From Nocardiopsis sp. TSRI0078 (lineage in GTDB: Bacteria; Actinomycetota; Actinomycetes; Streptosporangiales; Streptosporangiaceae), in NCBI RefSeq assembly GCF_001905145.1, contig NZ_LWLB01000035.1, positions 186,001-250,000 on the forward strand: DNA of 64,000 nucleotides, in the 5' to 3' direction. Position 1 is the first letter of the stretch. Each line of letters begins with the position of its first letter. Position numbers and translations under genes: made by a program. This document shows positions 50,256 through 57,811 of this stretch, in pieces. The notes beneath the pieces were generated by a model that worked only from the letters and a program-made list of their open reading frames with translations, was not told where the DNA came from and searched no databases.

Positions 50256-50720
50256 ATGGACCGTCCGGAGATGGCGCTCTTCGTGGGGCTGCAGGCGTCG
50301 GGCAAGACCACCTTCTACCGCGCCCGCCTCGCGGCCACCCACCTGCACGTCAGCAAGGACGACTTCCCCAACGCCCGCAGGCCCCAGCGACGTCAGATGC
50401 GCATGGTGCACGAGGCGCTGGGCGCGGGGCTCAACGTGGCCGTCGACAACACCAACCCCTCCCCCGAGGAGTGGCGGCCGCTCATCGAGGCCGCCCGGGA
50501 GCACGGTGCGCGGGTGGTCGGCTACTGGTTCCCCCCGGACCTGCCGCTCACCCTGGAGCGCAACGCGGCGAGGCGGGGACGGCACCGGGTTCCCGACGTG
50601 GGTGTGTACGCCACGAGGAAGCTCCTGCGCCGCCCCAGCCGGGCTGACGGCTTCGACGAGGTCCACACGGTCGTCTCCGACGGCTCCGGCGGGTTCACGA
50701 CGCGGCAGGACCGGCCGTGA
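50256..50720 (+). CDS. Small P-loop kinase (AAA_33, polynucleotide-kinase-like)
   Basis: A 154-residue ATP-binding protein. Walker A is GLQASGKTTF at about residues 11-20, and a Walker-B-like NVAVDNTNPS follows near residue 70. An Arg-rich lid segment is LERNAARRGRHRVP. It resembles the zeta-toxin/polynucleotide kinase branch and stand-alone AAA_33 proteins. The substrate is unknown. The ATG is preceded by a run of Gs. Confidence 0.82.
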   Translation: MDRPEMALFVGLQASGKTTFYRARLAATHLHVSKDDFPNARRPQRRQMRMVHEALGAGLNVAVDNTNPSPEEWRPLIEAAREHGARVVGYWFPPDLPLTLERNAARRGRHRVPDVGVYATRKLLRRPSRADGFDEVHTVVSDGSGGFTTRQDRP

Positions 50721-50809
50721 CCGCGCTCAGGCGCCCGGGCAGCGTCGGAACACCCAGCACGCCTTCCGTGACCACACGGGCCGAGAACCCTTCCGTGCGG
50801 ACCCCTCGG

Positions 50810-51040
50810 TCAGCCAGGGCTTTCCCAGGCCTCTTCCATGGCACAGGGATCAGCGAGGTCCGCGAAGGTCCCGGCGAAGCGGGACAGGTCCTCGACCGTC
50901 ACCGAACCGCCACGGAACCGAGCCGTGCGTTCAAGCACACGCCTCAGGTACTCGCTCCGGGACAGGCCCTGCCTTCTCGCGTCCGCGTCGATCGCGGCCA
51001 CGACACCGTCGGGCACGTGGCGAACCAGAACGTCGGCCAT
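50810..51040 (-). CDS. Orphan RHH-type antitoxin (VapB/FitA-like)
   Basis: A 76-residue protein. It starts MADVLVRHVPDGVVAAIDADARR and continues QGLSRSEYLRRVLER, the ribbon-helix-helix pattern of FitA/VapB antitoxins. The C-terminal half is acidic and should bind a toxin. No toxin gene follows: only 89 bp remain before the end of the convergent kinase gene. It may be a remnant of a toxin-antitoxin pair or may act in trans. Confidence 0.8.
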   Translation of the reverse strand: MADVLVRHVPDGVVAAIDADARRQGLSRSEYLRRVLERTARFRGGSVTVEDLSRFAGTFADLADPCAMEEAWESPG

Positions 51041-51081
51041 GCGCGCACCTTCCGTCCACATCCGATGACACCACCATGCGC

Positions 51082-51870
51082 TCAGGCGCCCGGCGGGGTC
51101 CAGACGTAGGGGGTCGTGGTGGTCACCGCCTCGAAGCCCAGGCGGCGCAGAACGGGCGCGCTGTCGTCGGAGGCGTCCACCTGGAGGTAGCGGACGCCGC
51201 GGGCGGCGGCGATGCGCGCGCGTGCGGCCACCAGCGCGCGGTAGATCCCCTTCCCCCGCCATTCCGGCAGTGTCGAACCGCCCCACAGCCCCGCGAACTC
51301 CGTCCCCTCCCGCATCTCCAGCCACGCGGCGGAGACCACCTCGCCGTCGGCCTCGGCCGCCATGACGACCGTGCCGTCCGGATCGGCGGCGATGCGGGCG
51401 GCGAGTTCACCGGCCAGCCAGCCCCAGTCCCGGCCCCACACCCGCGACTGCATGCCGGCGATCCCGCGCAGTCCCGCGTCCTCCTCCACCCTGCGCAGGA
51501 CGACGCCGGCGGGTGGATCCGAGGCGGCGACCGCGCCGGTCCGGCCGATCATGACGGTCTCGCGCTCCTCCGGTACGAACCCCGCCGCGCGGAGCCGCTC
51601 GGGCAGGTCCCCGGGCAGGTCGTGCCCGTACGTCTTCCACTCCACCGCTTCACCCCGCGCGGCGAAGCGGTCGCGCTGCCGGGCGATCAGCCGGTCCAGC
51701 TCCTCTCCGCGCGCCCCCGTGTCGGGCGGCGTGAAGACGAGTCCCCGGCGCCGGCCGACCAGGCACGTCACCGGGCCGTCGCGTTCGACCCGGACCCCGG
51801 CCGGGAGGTGCGGGGGCGGGACCCGTGTCTGCTCGTCATGGGCCGCGAGCAGGCCGTCGATTCTCGTCAC
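51082..51870 (-). CDS. GNAT family acetyltransferase
   Basis: A 262-residue protein. The N-terminal half is a diverged GNAT-like domain. The C-terminal half has the acetyl-CoA motif LPEWRGKGIYRALVAARARIA (the RGKG pyrophosphate loop) followed by VRYLQVDASDDSAPVLRRLGF. The first half may help to shape the substrate site. The substrate is unknown. It starts with GTG and is divergent from the SDR gene. Confidence 0.88.
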   Translation of the reverse strand: MTRIDGLLAAHDEQTRVPPPHLPAGVRVERDGPVTCLVGRRRGLVFTPPDTGARGEELDRLIARQRDRFAARGEAVEWKTYGHDLPGDLPERLRAAGFVPEERETVMIGRTGAVAASDPPAGVVLRRVEEDAGLRGIAGMQSRVWGRDWGWLAGELAARIAADPDGTVVMAAEADGEVVSAAWLEMREGTEFAGLWGGSTLPEWRGKGIYRALVAARARIAAARGVRYLQVDASDDSAPVLRRLGFEAVTTTTPYVWTPPGA

Positions 51871-52034
51871 GGGCAGACCCTACGGCCCCCTCGGCCCAGG
51901 TCGACCGGTTTTCCGACGCGGCCGCCCCGAGCGGCGCCGGAGGGCGCCGGACCCACGTGTACGGGGGGTCGCCCTGGGTAGCCGCACACCCGAGCACATG
52001 CGCCGCCGGAAGGCGCACGGAAGGGGGTACAGGC

Positions 52035-52874
52035 ATGTCACGACCCAACGACGACCGCGTCGAGGGCGCACACGCCTTCGACGACTACGACCGTGTGGCG
52101 CTGGTGACCGGCGCGGACAGCGGGATCGGCCGGGCGACCGCGATCCGCCTCGCCCAGGAGGGCTTCGACGTCGGCGTGACCTTCCACCAGGACGAGGAGG
52201 GCGTCAGCCGGACCGAGGCCGAGATCCGCGAACTCGGCCGCCGGGTGTCGGTCCGCCGGCACGACCTCACCGATCCCGTGCGGGGCTCGCAGGCCGTCAC
52301 CGAGCTGATCGAGGACCTCGGGGGCGTGGGCGTGCTGGTCAACAACGCGGGCACCGGCTCCGGGGAGCCCCTGCTGGAGACGGACTACGAACGCTGGCGC
52401 GAGGTCCTGTCCGTGGACCTGGACGGCCCCTTCCTCTGCTCGCAGATCGCGGCCAGGCACATGCGCGACGCCGGACGCGGCGGCCGCATCGTCAACATCA
52501 CCAGCGTCCACGAGGAGTACCCCCGGGTGACCGCGGGCGCCTACTGCGCCGCCAAGGGCGGGGCCAAGCTCCTCACCCGCGTCCTGGCCCTGGAACTGGG
52601 GCTGTACGGCATCACCGTGAACGCGGTGGCGCCGGGCGAGATCGCCACCCCCATGACCGGCCAGCACGAGGAGGAACCCGCGCTGGACTCGCGCGCCGGA
52701 TATCCGGTGTCCCGGCCGGGGCACGCCTACGAGGTGGCCGGGGCCGTGGCCTTCCTCTCCAGGCCGGAGGCGTCCTACGTCACCGGTGCGTCGCTGTTCG
52801 TGGACGGGGGCCTGTCGCTGATGGGCCCGCAGGCCGGAGGTGCGCTCCAGGACGCCACCTGGCGCGCGGGGTGA
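52035..52874 (+). CDS. Short-chain dehydrogenase/reductase (SDR)
   Basis: A 279-residue classical SDR. The nucleotide-binding TGADSGIG is at about residues 25-32, NNAG near residue 105, a Ser in NITSVH and the Tyr-x3-Lys pair YCAAK near 170-180. The first 18 residues are an extra hydrophilic stretch. The pattern NAVAPGEIATPM is typical of the family. It probably reduces a keto group with NAD(P)H; the substrate is unknown. Confidence 0.9.
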   Translation: MSRPNDDRVEGAHAFDDYDRVALVTGADSGIGRATAIRLAQEGFDVGVTFHQDEEGVSRTEAEIRELGRRVSVRRHDLTDPVRGSQAVTELIEDLGGVGVLVNNAGTGSGEPLLETDYERWREVLSVDLDGPFLCSQIAARHMRDAGRGGRIVNITSVHEEYPRVTAGAYCAAKGGAKLLTRVLALELGLYGITVNAVAPGEIATPMTGQHEEEPALDSRAGYPVSRPGHAYEVAGAVAFLSRPEASYVTGASLFVDGGLSLMGPQAGGALQDATWRAG

Positions 52875-52917
52875 CCGCTCGGGCCGTCCGCGTCGGTCGC
52901 GGCCCGCACGTCCCGGG

Positions 52918-53355
52918 TCAGCGCTCCGGCCGGTCGGCCTCCCCCTGGGAGGACCACCCCGACCAGCGGTGGACCTCGACCAGGATGATCGCCTCCCCGG
53001 GCGGCTCGGCACGGTACTGGGAGTACCGTTCGGCGAGCCGCTCCCGGGCCTCGCTCCAGGCCGGGCCCGAGTGCTGGACCAGCGCCTCGCCGTCCGCCCG
53101 GGCCCACCACAACCGGTCCCAGTCCTCGCTGTACTCGTCGGCGAGCAGCGACACCCGGGGCTCCCCCTCGATGTTGCGCACCCGCTTGAGCCTGTACGTG
53201 GTCTTGGGCTTGTGGTCCACGGGGATCGCGACCGTGTCACCGTAGGCCGCGAACACCACGGGCACCAGGTGGGGCCGCCCGTCGTCCACCGTGGCAAGCC
53301 TGGCGACGCGGCTCCTCGCGAACCTCTCCCTCGCCTGCTCCGGACTCCACCTCAT
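52918..53355 (-). CDS. Pyridoxamine-phosphate-oxidase-like F420/FMN-dependent protein
   Basis: A 145-residue split-barrel protein. It begins MRWSPEQARERFARSRVARLATVDDGRPHLVPVVFA and includes the KPKTTYRLKRVRNI and YSEDWDRLWWARADG segments typical of the TIGR03668-type F420-binding branch. The shorter start at 53355 is preferred because conserved sequence begins there. No ribosome binding site is strong. It lies next to the SDR gene but faces it. Confidence 0.85.
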   Translation of the reverse strand: MRWSPEQARERFARSRVARLATVDDGRPHLVPVVFAAYGDTVAIPVDHKPKTTYRLKRVRNIEGEPRVSLLADEYSEDWDRLWWARADGEALVQHSGPAWSEARERLAERYSQYRAEPPGEAIILVEVHRWSGWSSQGEADRPER

Positions 53356-53413
53356 ACGGAGAAAGTCCCACGCGGCCGGAGAGGGCACAAGGGGGCTTGC
53401 GGGGTCCGGGGAG

Positions 53414-53582
53414 CTAGGGAGTGTTTTTTAGAAGGCTTTCGGATCAGCGAGCGGCCGCCCGGACAATCTCTCGCAAGACGAGGTGCGAAGTTCAGCCTGG
53501 TCGTGCTTCACGAGCGCAGAGGCGCAGCGAGAGGCAGCCTGGTGGACGCGAGCCCGAAAATGATGCAAAAAACACGACCTAG
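53414..53582. mobile_element. Probable MITE of IS5/IS427 type
   Basis: A 161-bp segment (53418-53578) is bounded by CTAG on both sides (53414-53417 and 53579-53582), a target duplication typical of IS427-group elements. Its ends are inverted: GGAGTGTTTTTTAG at the left and, read from the right, GTCGTGTTTTTTGC, with TTTCGG at the same distance in both. There is no transposase. The right CTAG contains the TAG stop of the MFS gene, so the insertion set that gene's end. Confidence 0.6.
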
Positions 53583-54865
53583 CCTCGGGAGCGGCGCAGG
53601 ATGAAGAAGTACAGCACCGCGGTCGCGCACGCCGTGGTCACGCACATCGGCACGAACGCCAGCTGGTAGGACTGCGGCTCGTCCGGCAGCGCCTGCAGGA
53701 CCACACCGGCCGCCACGGTGCACACCACGGCGGTGGTGAAGCCGCTCATGTTCACCAGGCCGGAGGCGACCCCGGTCCGGCTCGCGGGGATGCCGTCGCG
53801 CGCGAAGTCGAAGGAGATCGTCGGCGCCAGGGTCTGCCCCAGAGCGCTGGCCGCCATCACCGTCAGCCCCAGGGCCACGGGGGCTCCGCCGGGCCACGCC
53901 ACCAGCAGCAGCCAGCCCAGGCTGAGCACCGTCCCCAGGGTCAGGGCCAGCCCCCGGCGCACGCCGGGGTGGCGGCCGATCACGATGCCCGCGACCGGGG
54001 CCAGCCACAGCCCGCCCGCGGCCAGCGCCGTGAGGGTGAGGGCGGCCGTGCCCTCGGCGAGCCCCAGGCCGCCCACGAGGAACGGGTAGCCCCACAGCAC
54101 CATCATCATCGTGAACGGCGCCATGACGGCCGCGTGGTGGGCCATGCCGATCAGCGGTCCGCGTGTGCGCAGCGCCTCCTTGAGCGCGGCCCACACCGGG
54201 ATCGGGTCGGCGACCGTGGACCGCCCCGCCGCTCCGGCCGGCCGGTCGCGCACGACCACCAGCATCAGGAGGGCCATCAGCGCGGTCAGGGCCGTGGTGG
54301 CCAGGAACGCGGCCACCCAGCCGATCCCGCCCAGGGCCCATGCCAGTGGCGCGGCGCTGGCCACCTGGCCGGTTCCGCCGACCACGCCGGTGAGCCCGCT
54401 GATGAGGGCGTAGCGCGCACGCGGGAACCACAGGGCGGCCAGCCGGATGACGTTGAGGAACACCAGGGCGTCACCGAGGCCGATGAGGAACCGTCCGGCC
54501 ACCGCCACCTCGATGCCGGGGGCCAGTGCGAACAGGCACGACCCGACCGTCATCGCCGCCATGCCCATCACGAGCGTGTAGCGCGGGCCGAGCCGGTCGG
54601 CGAGCAGCCCGGCGGGCACCTGGAGGAGCACGTACACCAGGAGTTGCAGCATCGGCAGGAGGGACAGCAGCGCGGGGCCGACCTCGAAGCGCGCCTGGGC
54701 CTCCAGGGCGGCCACGCCGAGGCCGTTGCGGTGCAGCATCGCCAGGAAGTACCCGCCCACGGCGACGGCCCACACGAGCCAGGCGCGGGCACCGCCCACG
54801 GGCTCGGCGGGAGCGGATCCCCCGGACGCGGTAGTCCTGTCACCGGATGTTTCGGTCTGTGCCAC
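53579..54865 (-). CDS. MFS transporter
   Basis: A 428-residue major facilitator with about twelve membrane segments. The GRFLIGLGDALVFLNVIRL region and the loop GLLADRLGPRYTLVMGM (motif A) are clear. It belongs to the nitrate/sugar-phosphate-like NarK/anion symporter branch by general pattern, but the substrate cannot be assigned. It starts with GTG at 54865, preceded by GAGAGAAG. Its last codon is the TAG inside the CTAG flank of the probable MITE, so the C-terminus may have been trimmed. Confidence 0.88.
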   Translation of the reverse strand: MAQTETSGDRTTASGGSAPAEPVGGARAWLVWAVAVGGYFLAMLHRNGLGVAALEAQARFEVGPALLSLLPMLQLLVYVLLQVPAGLLADRLGPRYTLVMGMAAMTVGSCLFALAPGIEVAVAGRFLIGLGDALVFLNVIRLAALWFPRARYALISGLTGVVGGTGQVASAAPLAWALGGIGWVAAFLATTALTALMALLMLVVVRDRPAGAAGRSTVADPIPVWAALKEALRTRGPLIGMAHHAAVMAPFTMMMVLWGYPFLVGGLGLAEGTAALTLTALAAGGLWLAPVAGIVIGRHPGVRRGLALTLGTVLSLGWLLLVAWPGGAPVALGLTVMAASALGQTLAPTISFDFARDGIPASRTGVASGLVNMSGFTTAVVCTVAAGVVLQALPDEPQSYQLAFVPMCVTTACATAVLYFFILRRSRG

Positions 54866-55417
54866 TGGGCGACTTCTCTCCGTTTCGTACGACCTCTCCA
54901 GTGTCCTCCACGTGGCCGACCGCCTCATACACCGGGGTGAAAGGGAGGGCAAAACCAGACGGAACACCCGTGGCACACGCGGACACGGACCCGGCAAAGC
55001 CTGTGTTTGAACGGGTCAAGGGCGCGTAACCTGCACAAAGTCACAGAGAGCGACACCCATCGAGCCAAGAGTCGCCAAACCGGGTGAGACACACGACATC
55101 CCGAGTGCAAGCGGACACGTTTTCCCTCACCCCCACCAGCCGAATCCACGATCGGAATATGCGCTCTGACCTGCGGGTTCTCTGTGAGGTGCAGTTGATA
55201 CGGTTTCGTTAAATGTGATATTGGTCACTTCAGGAAGCCTCGACTACCGGGGGTCAGTTGCTGCTAGCATCCGGAGCGCAAAGAATAACTGCGAGGTAAC
55301 GACACCGTTCGGGCCTCACCAACTTTGTGGAGGGAACCCGCCAACTGGCGGCGCACCTCGAACCGCGGCGACGTGGCCGCACATGCGGCACAGTCACCAC
55401 CGCGGCAACCTAGACCA
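54866..55417. other. Divergent promoter region with CRP-like site
   Basis: About 550 bp between divergent genes. At 55214-55229, TGTGA-N6-TCACT matches the CRP/GlxR consensus TGTGA-N6-TCACA with one mismatch. A possible -10 TAGCAT lies near 55265 for the rightward gene, leaving a leader of about 150 nt. No riboswitch could be recognised. Confidence 0.5.
55214..55229 (+). promoter_or_regulatory. CRP/GlxR-like binding site
   Basis: TGTGATATTGGTCACT fits the cAMP-receptor-type palindrome. It sits about 40-50 bp before a possible -10 element and could control the rightward small gene, the MFS gene or both. Confidence 0.5.
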
Positions 55418-55807
55418 ATGGAGACGACCTTGAGTCACTGGCGCCTGAACAATCCCCGGGCCTCCCGGGCGAAGTCGGCCCTCGCCAGGCGAATCAAGCA
55501 CAAGCCTCGCCACTCCTTCTGCGCCGAGCGCGCGATCACGGCACTGCTGAGGGAACTCGCCTCCCTGACGCCCCGCCAGTTCTACTGGTCGGGTACCTCC
55601 GAACTGGCCGTCGTCTCGGTCCAGCGCGATGTCAACGTCTGGTGCCGCGACGGCCAGTTCTTCTGGAACGACCTGTTCCACGGCGGCCCCGTCTCCCACC
55701 CCGCGAGCGACCCCGTCGGCGCGGCCGAGCTCCTCAACCCCTTCGCCCGGGGCCCGGAGCCGGTGTACGGACACGGCTCCGTCATCAGCCACACCGTCGC
55801 CGCCTGA
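55418..55807 (+). CDS. Hypothetical protein
   Basis: A 129-residue protein that I do not recognise. The N-terminus is basic (SHWRLNNPRASRAKSALARR), then the compact region HSFCAERAITALLRELASLTPRQFYWSGTSELAVVSVQRDVNVWCRDGQ suggests an alpha/beta fold. The start is uncertain: ATG at 55418 lacks a ribosome binding site, while TTG at 55430 has GGAG 6 nt upstream. Four residues differ between the two. Its long leader and CRP-like site suggest regulation. Confidence 0.65.
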   Translation: METTLSHWRLNNPRASRAKSALARRIKHKPRHSFCAERAITALLRELASLTPRQFYWSGTSELAVVSVQRDVNVWCRDGQFFWNDLFHGGPVSHPASDPVGAAELLNPFARGPEPVYGHGSVISHTVAA

Positions 55808-56418
55808 CACCCTTCCGGTGCCCTGGCCTCCCGCCGCCTCCGGGCCGGCCCCACGTGACCCCACGGCACCGGCGACGGCTCCCGCCCGCGTTCGCCGGCC
55901 CTGAGTCCGGGATCCGTACCGGCGACGGGAGAAGCCCGTTCCCGCACCCGGCGTCCCCGTGGACGCCCCCGCCCCAGGCGCCTGGCACCGACTCCCGCGC
56001 ACCGGCAGCACCCGCGTACGCGCGGCGCCCGCGCACCCCGCACGGACGGCGCGGCCCTCCCCACGACCGGCGGCACCCGCGCATCCGGTCCCCTCGCACT
56101 GCTCCAAGACGGTCCGACTCACGGGCCCTCACGCCACGGGCCCCGTCCGACGCGGGCTTCCCACGCCATGCCCCTCCGGCGAGGCCTCCGTCCGACGCGG
56201 AACCGGTGGGAGGGCAGGCACCCGTCGGAACAGATCTTCCGACCTATGGCACCACATCCCCACAGACGGGCACACAACACCTCCGAACCGCCTGAAGTCG
56301 TGCCCCATTCGGCGCGTCCACGGGTTACGGTGACTGCTGACACATCTCCGGGTACACGCACCGGCCCGAACCCCGGCGGGCCGTCCTCGATCACCCCCTG
56401 AACCACCTCAGAGGACCC
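55808..56418. other. Intergenic region upstream of the WD40 array
   Basis: About 610 bp. It has many open frames on both strands because of GC content but none with convincing codon bias or start. I see no repeat or RNA gene. The promoter of the WD40 array is probably near its right end. Confidence 0.4.
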
Positions 56419-57642
56419 ATGCGCCCCCTCAACCCCGGCGAGCCCATCGGACCCCGGGGCTTCCGTCCCAGCGCCCGCCCCGGCTCCGGCGGCGTACCGA
56501 ACGGCCCCGGCGCGTCCGCCGCCGGCTCGCGGCTCCGGCGGGGACGCCGCGCCCTGCTGCGCACGGCCGCCCTCGCCGGCGTGGTGGTCCTCCTCGCGGG
56601 CGCGGGGCTGTACGCCTTCACCGTCCCTCCCCGTGTCCCGGTGGGAACGGCGGACACCGGCGCCGGGGACTGCACCGTGTCCGCCCGGACCGTCCCCGAC
56701 CGCCTCGCGCCGCCGGACGAGCCCCAGGTCGCCTTCTCCGGCGACGTCCCCCTCAGGATGTCCTTCTCCCCGGACGGCTCCGTCCTGGCCGTCTCCCAGA
56801 TCGACACGGTGACCCTGTGGGACTGGCAGGAGTCGCGGGCCCTCGCCCGGATCGACCACGAGTCCTCCGCCGTGCCGCCGACTCCCGCGGCCTTCAGCCC
56901 CGACGGGTGCCTGCTCGCCTACGGCAGCCTGCACGGAGCCGTCGTCGTCGACCTGGCGACCGGCGGGAGGAGGACCGTCGGCGAGGAGCGGGCCGTACGG
57001 TCCGCCACCTTCACCCCGGACGGCTCCTCGCTCGCGGTGGGCGTGCAGAGCGACCCCGACGGCCGGCTCCTGCACCTGTACGACACCGGGACCTGGGAGC
57101 TGGAGGACCGGCTGTACGGCTCCGCCACGCTCGGCTCGATCCGGTACTCGCTCGACGGCGGCGTGGTGGCGGGAGGCGAGGACGGCGGCGGTGTCACCGT
57201 GTGGAACACCGGCTCCTCCTCCCCGGCGGGCCTGGTCCTGGACCGCGCGGGTGTGGGCGCGGACGCGTTCGACCTCCTTCCGGACGGCTCCGGAGTGCTG
57301 CTCATCCGTTCCGGCAGGGTGCTCCTGGTGGATCCTGGGACCGGCGAGGTCGTACGCGAGTACGTCCCCGAGTCCGACGGGGGAGTCCTGGTGGACGTCG
57401 CCTACAGCGCCGCGAGCGGCCGGGTGTTCGCGGCCCGCCTGGACCCCGCCGACGGCGCCGGCGACATGGTCGCGTGGGAGTACGGCGCGGCGACCGAGGT
57501 GGCCCTGGGCCCGGACCTGCCGAGCGTGTTCCCCATGGCCCTGTCGGTGGACGGTTCGCGGGTGGCGGGCCTGCGGACGGGAACGGGCGACATCGCGGTC
57601 TACAACACGGACCTGTCCCTGCTCAACGTGCTCACCGGCTGA
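56419..57642 (+). CDS. Membrane-anchored WD40-like protein without kinase domain
   Basis: A 407-residue protein. A short N-terminus (MRPLNPGEPIGPRG) matches the first residues of the kinases downstream, but the kinase domain is absent. One membrane segment lies at about residues 48-68, then a WD40-like beta-propeller outside: repeats with FSPDGSVLAV..VTLWDW, FSPDGCLLAY, FTPDGSSLAV, YSLDGGVVAG. The leader GAGGACCCATG is the same as that of the pseudokinase gene at 62163. It is probably a paralogue that lost the kinase domain. Confidence 0.85.
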   Translation: MRPLNPGEPIGPRGFRPSARPGSGGVPNGPGASAAGSRLRRGRRALLRTAALAGVVVLLAGAGLYAFTVPPRVPVGTADTGAGDCTVSARTVPDRLAPPDEPQVAFSGDVPLRMSFSPDGSVLAVSQIDTVTLWDWQESRALARIDHESSAVPPTPAAFSPDGCLLAYGSLHGAVVVDLATGGRRTVGEERAVRSATFTPDGSSLAVGVQSDPDGRLLHLYDTGTWELEDRLYGSATLGSIRYSLDGGVVAGGEDGGGVTVWNTGSSSPAGLVLDRAGVGADAFDLLPDGSGVLLIRSGRVLLVDPGTGEVVREYVPESDGGVLVDVAYSAASGRVFAARLDPADGAGDMVAWEYGAATEVALGPDLPSVFPMALSVDGSRVAGLRTGTGDIAVYNTDLSLLNVLTG

Positions 57643-57811
57643 GCCGGAGCGCACCGGCCGGGCGGGCACCGCGGGACCCGGCCTCCCCCGCCCCGGATCC
57701 GGCCCCGGGGAGCGCCCCCGGACCGCTACATTGGGACATATTCTCACCACCGCCCCGAACCGGTGGGAACAGGCACCCGTCCTCTCCACGCAGTGAGGAA
57801 CACGTACCGCC

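Noticed and set aside
55022-55200. Possible c-di-AMP or other riboswitch before the 55.4-kb gene
   Set aside because: The region is on the correct side and GC-varied, but I could not match the conserved core positions of any riboswitch class.
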